Shown here one piece after another: positions 45,240 to 57,566 of a stretch of DNA of 64,000 bases. Below the pieces are notes generated by a model, which searched no databases, was not told where the DNA came from, and saw nothing but the letters and a program-made list of their open reading frames with translations. Numbering within the stretch: position 1 is the stretch's first letter; every line of letters starts with the position of its first letter. Source of the DNA: Hansfordia pulvinata (taxonomy: Eukaryota; Ascomycota; Sordariomycetes; Xylariales); assembly GCA_006538405.1 (NCBI GenBank), contig BJKQ01000014.1, forward strand, positions 1,301,898-1,365,897. Reading direction: 5' to 3'. Both the position numbers and the translations under genes were made by a program.

Positions 45240-45410
45240 GGCTAGTTATTATTATGGACTGGCCACTGGAGGTGCCCGCGAGAGTGCGTCGATATGGTAA
45301 TATTCTCCTTAAGGGAGGAAGAGGAAGAGAAGACGTCGGGGCCTGCGAGCTGCCGTAGCTATATACTATAAGACTAGGCTGGAAGACCGAGTCTATAACA
45401 GTTATCATAT
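45240..45410. other. GC-balanced island inside the AT-rich block
   Basis: About 170 bases with normal composition (for example GGAGGTGCCCGCGAGAGTGC and GACGTCGGGGCCTGCGAGCTG) sit inside otherwise strongly AT-rich DNA. A 61-codon frame crosses it on the minus strand, but I do not recognise it. It looks like a piece that arrived late or escaped RIP because it is single-copy. Confidence 0.7.
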
Positions 45411-46796
45411 ATTTAACTTATATTAAATATATTATATATATTTAAGTTTTTTACGCTTATATAACCTTATTAACTTAATTTTAATGCTTTGACTTATATA
45501 TTAAGAAGTTCATCGTCTTTAAATAACATATCTATAATAAGTTAAAGTATTAATATTATTTAAAATTACTTATATAAACGTAAAACGCTTAAACTAAACT
45601 TATAAAATTTCAGTTTTTCTTAAAGTAAAAAAAGGATATTTTAAAGCTTAAAAATTTTATTAAGTTAAAAATTTTAAATCATACTTAATTTAAAAATAAA
45701 TTTTTAAATATTAAAAAAACATTTTCTTTAATAATAAGAAAATAGCTCAAAGTCGTTTTAATTGAAATGGATATTTGAAAATACGTTTAAGTAAGTATTT
45801 ATATCTGCTACTTACTTTATAAATTTAAATTATTATAAGGGAAAAAATTAATCCATCGCCTTATAATCACACTTATTAAATAAATAAAAATATGCCCGGT
45901 TTTATTAACTTAAATAAAATTATACGCGAGATACGGAGAAATTATAAAACGCGAGCTTATTTAAGTACTTACATTAAAACTACTTTCAATCAGTGATTTT
46001 AGTATTTAATATAAATTTAAATAACTTTAAATTAAATTTTTAATTCATTTAAGCTCTTTAAAGCTATTAATGAGATAATTAACCGATTTGCAAAAGTTAA
46101 GATTAAAGCAGTGAACATAATTTATTTAAAAAAACTGAAATTAAAAAACATTATATTAATAATAATTACATATTTTAAATCCGTAAGCTAACAACTTAAC
46201 TTTTATAGGCCTTAAGTCACTTGGAACCTGCTTACTAACTTATATACGTTACTTTAAGTAACTTATAAACAGGCTTAAAATCATAAATTATAAATCTTAA
46301 ATGACTTGAAATTACTTATAAGATAATAAAATAAGATATGTTTTTTTATAATTAATATATCATTTAAAGATACTTATCAAGTAAAGCTAATTAATTTCAT
46401 TAAGTTTAACGCATTATTCTAATAAATATATTAATTTCAAGTTATAACGTGCTTTTTATACTAAATTTAAGTTTAAAATCAGCTTTATATTAATGTTTTT
46501 ATTAATTAAAGTTAAATACGTTATTAACTTATATAAGTTTCAATGAAACAAGCGTGTAGCTTATATACGCGAACTTGAGTTAATTTGTTTTTAACCTTAT
46601 CTATAAACAGCTTAAATTTTAATAAAATACTTGAAATTTATAAGGTTAAATAAAGGGATTCACCGTAATATATCTATGAAAATAGAAGACATATATTTAT
46701 TATTTAAACTTATATAAAGTAATATTTTAACGTACTTTAAACCATAGAAGTCCGGGTACTTTTTACTATTAAACTTGTTTATATATAATAATTAAT

Positions 46797-47126
46797 AAGG
46801 TTAATAATGAGTTAACTCTAAGTAATTAAGTAAGTTAAGGGTAATTATATAACTTAAAGTTATTTTAAGTTTAAATTAAGCTTATAATAAATCAATATAT
46901 TAATTATAATTAAATAGTATAAATCAGTGAGTTGACTCATAAGTAACTTAAAGTAACTCAGATTTACGTGAGTTACTCACCTTACTGATTCAGTAACTCA
47001 GATTTACTTGAGTTACTCACCTTACTGATTCAGATTCATGTGAATCAGTAAAATCACTGATTTAAAGTGATTCACGTGAGTTACTTATAAATCGATTTAA
47101 GATTCATGATTCACATTATTAACCTT
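46797..47126. repeat. Dispersed palindromic repeat, short unit with perfect inverted ends
   Basis: The unit starts AAGGTTAATA (46797-46806) and ends TATTAACCTT (47117-47126), exact inverse sequences. Inside are CACGTGAGTTACTCACC words and a 40-bp tandem duplication at 46952-47031. At 330 bp it is the shortest complete copy. Confidence 0.7.
46952..47031. repeat. 40-bp tandem duplication inside a dispersed repeat copy
   Basis: The segment AGTAACTCAGATTTACGTGA... repeats after 40 bases with one visible difference (ACGTGAG against ACTTGAG). It shows that this copy changed length after it was formed. Confidence 0.8.
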
Positions 47127-47596
47127 AATAATTAATATACTTATATTTTATTAAATTTTAAACGATATAAACTTTTTAATAATAAAACTATATAAATAAT
47201 TTAGGTTTAAAGGCACCGTTTCATTAATAATAATAATGATAATAAGTATATTTAAATTTAAAGTGCGTGATATACTTTAAATAAAGGGTATGTTATACGT
47301 ATTAAACGTAAAAGTAAATAAAATAATTTTTAAGTTCTTTATAAATATCTTTTACTTAATTCATCTTAAAATATAAGACTACGTAACTCTTATAAGTCCG
47401 TACTTAATTAATGAGTTTCTATTTATAAATATATCTTATAAAATAACTTAAGTTAACTTGATTTAAATTATATAAGAAGGTAATAAAGTTAATATAAAGT
47501 ATATAAAGCATGTTATATACGTGACCTTTTTACTTATATAACTTTCAGTTATTTTAAGTTAAACTCTTAACTTATTAATTTTATTTATAACTAAGC

Positions 47597-47822
47597 AAGG
47601 TTAATAATAAGTTAACTCGAATCCGATTTATATGAATACAGAGTCACGTGAGTTACTCACCTTACTGATTTAAATTCATATAAAATTAAGTCACGTGAAT
47701 CAAATTCACGTGAATCCGGATTTATATGAATCCGGATTTATATGAGTTACTCACTTTATTATTTAAAGTAACGTATATAAGTCTGAGTTATTTATAAATT
47801 AAGTCACGGATTTATATTAAAT
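47597..47822. repeat. Dispersed palindromic repeat, one end only
   Basis: Begins AAGGTTAATA (47597-47606), then GTTAACTCGAATCCGATTTA and two CCGGATT cores, and ends near a CACGGATTTA word, the boundary between arm and spacer in full units. The opposite arm is not recognisable downstream. Confidence 0.6.
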
Positions 47823-48676
47823 TAATAACATTTAATATTAAATAAGTAAAATAAAGTAAAATAATGATTATAAAATATTCAAGTATTATAATCTGTTTAT
47901 ATATAATAATAAAACCTTATATAATTCATTATTTAATTTCTATCAAAAGTAAAAAATTAAGTAAACTTAATAATTTAAAGATTCTTATCTTTAATTATAT
48001 GAATTTATATAAATAAATTCAAATGTTTCACTTTACTTATTATATAATGAAATAATCCAAATCAATTATTAATATAATAAGTCCTTTTAAGTTATATAAG
48101 AGAAAGATACATACCTTTTAATATAAAATATTAAAGTTAAATCTTTAATATTACTTACACTTTATATAGATTATATATATAAATCTATTATATCAATATA
48201 AAACTTAATTTTCAAAAGAATATAAAGAATATAAGACTTATTTAAAGTAATACTTTAATAATAAATTCCGTGTGAATAAACGGAAGCTGTAATAACCTTT
48301 TAAATTAAACTTATAATATAAATTAATGAATGTAATATAAAAAGGCTGGCTATAATAAATTAAATTAATAATTAAGTTAAGAACTTACTTAAAGTACTTA
48401 ATTCGTGTGAATAAACGAATATAATATAATAAACATTATATTAAAGTAAATCGAAGTAATCGTAAGTCGTAAATCATAAATTCGTAATTTATTTCAGTCA
48501 ATGATTTAATAAAAGGTAAAAAAAAGGGGAAATACTTATATTAACCTTTAAATATTACTATTCTAAATAAAAATAAGTTGTATTATTATAAGATAAGAGA
48601 AAAACAGTGCTTATAATCATAAAAATAAACATTTTACTTTTATAAGTAAATAAGTAATAAACTATAAGAAAATACT

Positions 48677-49010
48677 GAAAGGAAAGTAAAAGGAAATTAA
48701 AAGGAGGGAAAGCTGGATTGAAGTACTTTTCTCTTTTGTTAAAGATAATAATAAGTTATTATTTTTATCCTTTTCTTTCAGTAATTCTTTCTATTCCTTT
48801 TTGCCTTTTTATTTCGATAATCTTTTTAATAATCCCTTTTATTCCCTTTTACCCCTTCTTTTTAATAATCCTTTTAATAATCCTTTTTATCCCTTTTTAC
48901 CCCTTCTTTTCGGTAATCCTTTTCATTCCTTTTTACCCTTTCTTTTCGGTTATTTTTTTATATTTTACCCTTTCCTTTTAATACCTTATCTTACTTTTTT
49001 TACCTTTTTC
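48677..49010. repeat. Purine tract facing a long pyrimidine tract (degenerate minisatellite)
   Basis: The + strand has a purine-only run at about 48677-48712 (GGAAAGTAAAAGGAAATTAA...). From about 48765 to 49010 it is almost all pyrimidine, with TTTACCCCTTCTTTT and GGTAATCCTTTT words repeating about every 36-48 bases, roughly five times. The two tracts are loosely complementary. The small Phe/Leu/Ile/Pro-rich frames here are by-products of the base composition. Confidence 0.75.
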
Positions 49011-49730
49011 TTTAAAGTATTATTTTTATTTTAATAATATATTATTTTTAATATATTATGAATTTAAGTTAACCGATAATAATACTATATAAACCATACT
49101 TTCCCTTTACTTTAAGTCTTACTTGTTTTATAAAGTAAGGTATTAAATTATTTTAATTATATAAAATCACACTTTTATATTACTTATTTAACCTTTTAAC
49201 TCTTTTATGTTAAGTTTATTACTTAATATATTTAAGTTTCTTACTTTTAAACCGGACGTTACCGAGTCGCTTATAAGTGAAGAAGCGTTTATTAACGTGT
49301 TTAACACTTCTTTACCTTGTTTTCGTTACGAAAAGAATAAAGAGAATTAAATTGATTTTACTTTACTTTTTTTTATGTTAATCTCTTTATATTTTTCAAG
49401 TATAGTGTTTTTAAAGCTACGCTTTTACTTATTAATTTTTCGAAGCTTAAATAAATAAAAGTTCATTACATTATATAAGTTTATTTATTACTTTATTAAT
49501 CATTTTACTTATTACTTTACTTTTTACTTAATTAGTTCTTTATTTTATATTATTATAAGTTAACTTTAATAAGTGTAATTATAAAACGCTTAATATAATT
49601 CGAAATTTCCGCTCTTCGAATCATGGACGACATTACGATAATAATCATCTTAATATTGCTTATAATAAAGAAACAGAAAAAACTAGAGAATTAAGTAAGT
49701 TAAAAGCCTTTAAATTAACTTACTAAGTAA

Positions 49731-49849
49731 TTACTTAATTACTTAATTACTTAATTACTTAATTACTTAATTACTTAATTACTTAATTACTTAATTACTT
49801 AATTACTTAATTACTTAATTACTTAATTACTTAATTACTTAATTACTTA
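49731..49849. repeat. 8-bp satellite array (TTACTTAA)n
   Basis: About fifteen exact copies of TTACTTAA run without a mismatch over 119 bases. Such perfect identity inside a heavily mutated block implies recent slippage expansion. Confidence 0.95.
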
Positions 49850-50199
49850 TTTATTTACTTTAATTAAAAGTAAAGAGAGCGAAGTTAATATAACTACGGC
49901 AACATTTTTCGATTTAACGAACTAAAAACGAGTTCAGGCAAATAATTCTTATAAAGAATTTAACGAAAACGAGTTTTATTTAAAGGTATTATCGTTTTTA
50001 ATCGATAATAACTTATTTTTTAATATTATAAACTTAAAGTCCTTTAATAACTTATTAAAGTTATTTAAAAACGTAAGTTTCACCTTTGTTTATTATTTTT
50101 AACTTAATAATAAATAATAAAGATTTACCAGCTGTTAATCGATATAACACACGAAAAATCCTTAATACCACCTTTATTAATAACGTTAATATTATTAAT

Positions 50200-50708
50200 A
50201 AGGTTAATAATAAGTTAACTCGAGTTAACTCACGTGAGTTACTCACCCCTTTAACTCAAAGTAACTCACGTGAGTTTGAGTTACTTATAAGTTAACTCAC
50301 GGATTTAAAAAATGCATATTTTTGCATAATAATAGTATAAAGAGTATAAAAAAGAAGAGTTTCTTAATAATATATTATTAAATAATTAATTATTAATTAT
50401 AAAAAATAAACCTGAATATAAATATAAAGATTTTAAGTAAAAGAAAGCTATTTAAAGTCTTTTTAATAAACTTTAGCTTAATTTAATCTTAATATCAATT
50501 AGTTTATTAAATAAAATTAAATACGGTGAATCCGTAAGTTAACTTATAAGTAACTCAAAGTAACTTACGTGAGTTAATAGCTTAAGTCAGAGTAACTTAA
50601 GATTCATATAAGTTAACTCACGTGAGTTAGCAAAAATACTGATTTAAAGTAACTCACGTAAGTTACTTATAAGTTAATTTAAAACTCATGATTTATAATA
50701 CTAACCCT
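50200..50708. repeat. Dispersed palindromic repeat, full unit (509 bp)
   Basis: Left end AAGGTTAATA (50200-50209) is followed by GAGTTAACTCACGTGAGTTACTCACC. A GTATAAA-rich AT spacer of about 220 bp follows, then a right arm GAATCCGTAAGTTAACTTATAAG ending TACTAACCCT (50699-50708). Both arms hold CACGTG-centred palindromes. There is no coding capacity. Confidence 0.7.
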
Positions 50709-50942
50709 GGTTATTAATAACGAGTTAGACTCTTAGATTAATAATTTTAAAAAGCTTTTATTAATTATTAATTTTTAAAAGTTTAATACAAATACTTTAT
50801 ATTTAAGTATCATTTACTGTTATATTAATAACGAATTTAATTTTATTTATAAGTTAATGGGCTTTATTAATATTAATACTACTTATACCGGATTTAATAT
50901 TCATGAAGAATTTAAATTAGCATTAGCACCGTTTCTAATATT

Positions 50943-51130
50943 ATCATATTATTAAAATATCTTAAGATATGTTATTAACTTCTTACTTTTCTTTTATTAA
51001 TTAACTTGAATTAATTAGTTAATTATTAACTTATTGATCATATTATTAAAATATCTTAAGATATGTTATTAACTTCTTACTTTTCTTTTATTAATTAACT
51101 TGAATTAATTAATTAATTATTAACTTATTT
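50943..51130. repeat. 94-bp tandem duplication, almost perfect
   Basis: The segment starting ATCATATTATTAAAATATCTTAAG at 50943 is repeated from 51037 to 51130. I see one base difference (TTAGTTAATT against TTAATTAATT). It must postdate most of the mutation in this block, or be too short for RIP. Confidence 0.92.
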
Positions 51131-51159
51131 ATATTAAATTTAATAGTATTACTTAAGAT

Positions 51160-51990
51160 AACGCTAATAATAATGAAACTTTCGTCGACGCCTTTAAAGA
51201 GAAATACGAAGACGAAACAGTAAAAGAGTTTAATAACGATATACGTTATTACTCTTATATGATTAATATTATTATTTAAATAATATTAAAAAGCTATATA
51301 TAAAACGACGATAATAACGACGAGTTAATTCGTTATATTAACCTTACTATTCCTCTCATTAAGGAAATAAATAAGGACTTTAATTAATTTCAATTAAAAA
51401 GGTTAACATTATTCGGAAGTGAATTTATTATTATTTTATTTATTTATCCTTTAATTTAAATTATTAACTTATGTCTTAAAACAAATTTAATTAATCGACT
51501 TCGTCGAATCACCGTTATTACGAGATATACTTCCGAAGTTAATTAACAGCTTATAAAGGTAATAAACCGAAGTAAAGAAAGAAACGAAATTTTGGATAAC
51601 TTTAATAAAATGAGAATTCTTATTAATAACCCTTATTTTATTACTGTTATATTACTTAATTAAATTATTAAAGTATTAACTTATTAATTCAAATTCCGTT
51701 ACTCGTTAAAATTCAACTTATAGCATAATTAATACGGTTTTACAATTAAAGCCGGTATTAATTTTTATTAAACGAGTTACTAATTTAATTAAATATAAAA
51801 GTATCTTCTTTAACGAAGTAAATTGGTATTTATTACAGTATTTAAAGGGTATATTTAAAATATTCGTTAAACCGTTTATAAAGTTATAAAGCGAATTTAA
51901 CATTACTTTATTAAGAGGAATCTTATATATCTTTAAGATAAAGGCCTCTTTAAAGGCTTTTTACTTAAAGTTATAATTAAAAATCGAAGA
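51160..51990 (+). pseudogene. Decayed coding remnant, possibly retrotransposon gag-like
   Basis: Two stretches read like mutated protein on the + strand. At about 51180-51260 comes ETFVDAFKEKYEDETVKEF. At about 51770-51990, interrupted by TAA codons, comes NEVNWYLLQYLKGIFKIF followed by a helix ending KIEEDLKRV. The acidic and amphipathic pattern and the Phe/Leu/Trp spacing resemble gag proteins of fungal LTR elements. The match is weak, no protease, RT or integrase motif is legible, and no LTRs were found. The stops are TAA, as RIP at CAA codons would give. Confidence 0.3.
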
Positions 51991-52865
51991 AGACCTTAAA
52001 AGAGTAAGTTATTATTATTATTATTTTTATTATTATATTAATTGATTTTAAACTATTATTTTTAGCGACTTAATTTTTACCATAAAAAGTGGAATTAAAA
52101 AGTTAAATAAGTATCTTCCTTAATCTTTTAACTTCTCCCGAGTTAAAGAATATAAATGACTTTTTTTATCCCTTATATCAAACCCTCGCTGTAAAGTATC
52201 ACATTTTACGGAAAGTGGGTTATTACACTTTTATTTATTAATTATTAATAATTTAATTATTACGTTAAATAAACAATTTGAAAGGTAAGTAATAAGTTAT
52301 AATAACTTTAATTTAGCTTAAAACAGTAAAAGAACGGAGATTATTAATATAATATATTAAATCCGAATTTAAAGAAAGATTCGGATTTAAGCGACGAATT
52401 ATACTTTAACCGAGCTTGGAATATTACGTAAAATATATAAGACGAAGTTAAAGTTTATTTAAATAATGGATAAGCCTTTTCGAAAGTATATTAAGTTAAC
52501 TCTTTTATTATTTACTTACTTTATTTATTAATAATTTAATAAGAAGATCCATTACTTTATTAAAAGCAAAATACTTTTAAATTCCTTATCTTAAGTATTT
52601 TAATTAAGTAATACTTAATTATTCCAGTTACTTTTGCTTTATCAAAGCGAACGTTTTTTATTGTTAATAATATAATTTTTAAAAGTAAAAATCGTTTGTT
52701 ATTAAAAACGGTAATGCAGCTTATTTTATTAAAAAGGTAAGGCTTTAAAAGTTATAAAGAGTTAAAAAGTAACTTTAAAGAGAATAAAGCCGAAAACGAA
52801 AGGGAAACCGGAGTATATAACGATATAAAAGTAGAACTTTAACTTAAGTTTAAAGCTGCTTTTTA

Positions 52866-53045
52866 TATTTAAATAAACTTATTTTACTTAATATAATTTA
52901 TTTTACTTAATATAATTCGTTTTACTTAATATAATTTTTACTTTACTTAATATAATTTACTTTACTTAATATAAGTTATTTTACTTAATATAATTTCTTT
53001 TATTAAACATAATTTATTATACTTAATATATTTTATAGTGAACTT
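52866..53045. repeat. Degenerate minisatellite of TTTACTTAATATAATT units
   Basis: About eight imperfect units of 18-20 bp (TTTTACTTAATATAATTTA and variants). It lies directly against a dispersed palindromic repeat that starts at about 53072, in the same arrangement as the longer array at 62125-62640. Confidence 0.85.
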
Positions 53046-53071
53046 TATTAAAACTTTAAGTTAAAAATTTG

Positions 53072-53299
53072 AAATCCGTGAATCGATTCACGAATAACTT
53101 TAAGTAACTCACATGAATTAATAAGCTGATTTAAAGTAACTTAAACTTATATGAATCACTCACTTTACTGATTTAGATTCATGTGAATTAAATTAATATA
53201 AATCCAGATTTACGTGAATCAGTGAAATTACTGATTTAAAGTGATCCACGTGAGTTATTTATAAATTAACTTAAGATCTATAATTTATAATATTAACCT
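53072..53299. repeat. Dispersed palindromic repeat, right arm only
   Basis: Starts AAATCCGTGAATCGATTCACG and ends TATTAACCTT (53290-53299). The left arm is replaced by the minisatellite upstream. It aligns by eye with 62672-62900 along its whole length. Confidence 0.7.
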
Positions 53300-53649
53300 T
53301 AATAAGAAATACTGATTATATTATATGTAAAGGCATTGAACTTTAAAGGAATAATTTATATTTACTATAATACTTTTGAAAAAATCGAAATATATATTAA
53401 CTTTTACTCTTTATTTTTAAAGGCGTATTAAATATTATAATATAAAAAGAATGAAAAAAATCGATTAACGATAATAGATTTTATAAAGACTTAATAATTT
53501 AAAAAGACATTAAAACACTTTAAAAGGAAGTGTTATTACTTTTCATCTTACTTTATTTAATTAATATACTTTAAAAACTATTAATCAGTATTTTATTAAA
53601 AAGATTATTGAAAATAACTTAATTTTCTCATATCGAGGGCGGTATCAAT

Positions 53650-54196
53650 AAGGTTAATATTGTGAATCATGAATCTTAAGTTAATTCATAAGTAACTCAC
53701 GTGAATCATTTTGAATTAGTGATTTTACTGATTCATATGAGTCTGAGTTACTTTAAATCAGCTTACTGATTCACGTGAGCTACTTTAAGTTACTTATGAA
53801 TCGATTCACGGATTTAAATAATGTAACTTTATATAAAGTTATGTATAAAAGTAATATAAAGGGAATTAAAAGGACGTTTTTAAAAATATATTATTATTAA
53901 AATAATAATTAAGAATTTCAAATAATTATAAAAAATGAAATTTTAAGTTTATATTAAATAAAAAAGTAAGATTAAGTTATTTCAATTTTTCGTTTATTTT
54001 ATAAGCGTAAATTAAGCTTAATACTATTTATTTTTTTGATTAAATTTAAATAAGTGAATCCGTGAGTTAACTCATAAATAACTCAGATTCATATTAGTTA
54101 AGTGAGTAACTCACATGAATCCGGATTCACGTGAATTCGGTTCATATAAATCCGGATTCATGTGAATCGGAGTCGAGTTAACTCATTACCAACCCT
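53650..54196. repeat. Dispersed palindromic repeat, full unit (547 bp, opposite orientation)
   Basis: Starts AAGGTTAATA (53650), runs through GTGAATCATGAATCTTAAG and CACGGATTTAAA. It then crosses an AT spacer with GTATAAAAG words, enters GTGAATCCGTGAGTTAACTC, and ends TACCAACCCT (54187-54196). The CCGGATTCACGTGAATTCGG core is among the best preserved palindromes in the block. Confidence 0.7.
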
Positions 54197-55649
54197 GGGT
54201 ATTAAAAGTTGAAAACATATGTCCTTTTAAACTTGAATCATTTTTTAGTTACAGATGTTAAAAGGCTTTTTCTTATCCCTTATATTAAATTTAAACTTAT
54301 CTTATAAAGTGAGGTTTTAAGCTTAAAGAAGGCGGGTTAATATACCTCGGTTTCAACGTATATAAACCGATAAAAATATACTTAAATAATAGTTATTTAA
54401 AATGATTAAGCTAACTTAATTTTTGTATTAATATTTAAACTTTTTTTTCGAGATAAGAAAACTAATAAATTTAAATATAATATATAAAGTACGAAGTGAA
54501 CACATGAATAAATATTGAAATGTAAACGACAATTTATACATGTATTAACTTTACTTTTTAAGTATAACTTAAAACATAATGTTAACGCTTATGAAATAAG
54601 CGTTAAATCTGCTTTAAAAGAGTTGAACTTATTTTTATTATTCATTCCAAATACATTTATTATTATTTATCGCGTTTTATGAATAGATATAAATGATCGT
54701 TGCTTTATTAAATAGAAAATACGTTTAAGTGACTTATTTTTATAATTATAATAGTTTAATGTTAAATTATGTTCGTCACGTTTACTTTTTTTAAAAGTCG
54801 AATAATACTAACTATAAGAAAATATTTAAAGTAAGATCACATTAAATATAAAACTAATTTAATAGTTTATCTTATTCTCTTATAAAAATCAAAGATATTA
54901 AAAGATTAGAATTTATCTTTTAAGAAGATAAAAGAGATATTAAAAAAAATACGATTAACTTATATAATTTAAACTTTATCTTGTTTATTAAAGTTATAAT
55001 TTAAGATTCAAATTAAAAAAGCTATAAACATTTCTTATAAAAATGATATACTTCTTATAAACTTAAAGTAATACGTATTAATAAGGAGTTTTTATCATTC
55101 TTAATAAGTATAAAAATGGAACTCAATAAAAAGTTATTTTAAATAATATATATTATAAGTATAAAATATTACTTAAAAGATTTATTAAGTTAATAAAAGT
55201 ATTTTTTAAGATCTTATTATTATATGAAATAGTAACTTTATTTACAATAACTTAAAACGCACGCTAATAAATAAACTTATAAATACGGAATAGCTCACGT
55301 GATTAAGATATGAATTAAGTTAGTTTTTATAATTCATAATTTGATATTTACTTATTATAAACTAATAATATAATAATCTAAGTAAGAAAGCTTATAGTAC
55401 TAAGAATTATAAGGTGGCTATAATAACTTTAAAGGATTATAACGATAAGTAGTCTTACCGTTTTTTAAGTAAAATCGTAATAATAATAAAAAACGTATTA
55501 ATAATAAAAATCGTTATAATAACTGAAATCGATATAACGTAAAACTTGAAACTTGAAAGGAAAACACCCGTTTTTTTAACGGGCGGCTTTTTATATTTAT
55601 AAACTTAAGTAAATACTGCTTTAAAAAATTACGTAAGTGAAAATTAAAC

Positions 55650-55870
55650 CTTAATTACGGTGAGTGGCTACGATCTCACGGCTGTCATTGTACGGTTACA
55701 TTCTTATTATAATTATATATACACGCGCGAGACCGTTAAGTTAAGTAAGTTAAAAAATAAATAAAAAAGAGCTTTCTTTTTTAATATACTTATAGTAAAA
55801 GGCACGTGCGAACGGTAAGAAAGTGGTAGTAAAGTGGGTGAAGGGCAGTATACTAGCCTATTCATAATAT
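55650..55870. other. Slightly GC-richer stretch in the AT-rich block
   Basis: GGTGAGTGGCTACGATCTCACGGCTGTC, ACGCGCGAGACCG and GGGTGAAGGGCAGTATACTAGCC stand out against the background. No gene, tRNA fold or repeat match is evident. It may be a partly mutated remnant of a transposon or single-copy insert. Confidence 0.4.
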
Positions 55871-56944
55871 ATATTTTTACACTTTAAATGTATGTAACCG
55901 TTCTTTAAAAGCATATAATCGTTATTAAAGCTAAAACGATTTCAGCTTTTAGACCGATTTAAGGCCTTTATCATCGTTTTTTCTTTGTTTTTTCTCTTAA
56001 AACGGTATAGAGAAATAAATGATTGAAAGCGATCAAGCAATCTGCTAAAATTATAAGCTATAGCTTTTATTAAAAAATTCATTTTCTTAATTGTTTTTTT
56101 TAAAAAAGTAGAAAAGAGTTTTAATGAATTATTATAATAAAATATATTAAATTACAAGTTTAAAAAAAGTAATAAGATAATAAAATAGTTTATATAAGTT
56201 TTAAAGTTAAGTATAAGTAAACAATTAATATTCTTTACTTTATAATTCAAGAAACATTAATACATCTTAAATGTAAAAGTAAATATTCTTAATTTTAATA
56301 CGTATTACTTAAAGCTTTAAAGCGTGAATTATTTTTTTAAAAAAAGAAGTTAATAGTACTTGAATAAATATGTTATCATAAACTAAATCTATAAGTTTTA
56401 AATGCTTATTAAATCTATAGGTACTTTATATAAATAAGTTATAAAATGTCACCACTTCATATATATATTAATAGCTGATATGTTTAAAGTCTTAATAGTT
56501 AAACTTTGATTAATAAAGCAAAAAGAAAATGTTAAAAGCTTTATAAGTAATCTTATAACGAAGTAAAGTGATGTATTTATATAAAGCTTATAGGAGTCAA
56601 ATTACCTCAAAGAATAATATATATAACTTATAAGCTTTAAAAGTGCGGTGTTTTTAATAGATTGAAAATACCTTTAATATATGAAACTTTTATAATTTAT
56701 ACTCTTCAGCTTTAAAATTATTAAGCTTAAGCTATATTAAGATTTTCAAGATCTTTAAGTCATAGTTGAAGATAATAATAAATGCTATTAACGCGAGTTT
56801 ATTTAAGTTCGGAAATAAATGCTTTAAATACATATATAAGATTAATAATCAGTTAAGTCGAATCCGATTTATATAAATCCGGATTTATATAAAATACTCG
56901 CCTTATTAATTAAAAAATAACTTACGTAATTCTAAGTTATTTAT

Positions 56945-57566
56945 AAGGTTAATATTATAAATCATGAATCTTAAGTTAATTTATAAGTAGTTTACGTGAG
57001 TTACTTAAATTGATGATTTTATTAATTTTTATAAGTTTAAGTCAGTAAAGTGAGTGATTTATATGAATTCAAGTTACTTTAGATCAGCTTACTAATTTTT
57101 ATGAGTTACTTTGAGTTATTTATAAGTTAATTCACGGATTTAAAAAAAGTAATTTTAAGTATAAAACAATATAAAAGCAGTATAAAAGGTATCAAAAGAC
57201 GTATTTACAATAATATATCTTCAAATAATAAATAATAAATAAGATTATTTATTAAGTTTTGAATGATAAGTTTAAAGTAAGTAATTAAGTATATTAAAGA
57301 TAATTATATAGCTTAAAGTGAACTTTAATTAAATTCAAGTTAGTAATAAATTAATTTAGTAATGAGACTTAAATAACAGAATTTTATAAGTTAATTTATA
57401 AGTAACTTCGATTCACGTGAGTTACTTTAAATTAGTAAAGTAAGTAACTCACATGAATCCGGATTCACATAAATCTGATTTATATAAATCTGAGTTAAAG
57501 GGGTGAGTAACTTATATGAATCCGGATTTATATGAACCAAATTCGATTTAACTTATTATTAACCCT
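56945..57566. repeat. Dispersed palindromic repeat, full unit (622 bp)
   Basis: Starts AAGGTTAATA (56945), has CACGGATTTAAAAAAAGTAATTTTAAGTATAAAAC at the arm-spacer junction and ends TATTAACCCT (57557-57566). The same orientation and spacer words as the copies at 53650, 58465, 59116 and 60881 show that these are relatives over the full length, not only in the palindromes. Confidence 0.7.

Noticed and set aside
48718..49034. Open frames rich in Phe, Leu, Ile and Pro that look like a membrane protein
   Set aside because: They follow directly from the pyrimidine-rich minisatellite composition; two overlapping frames show the same bias.
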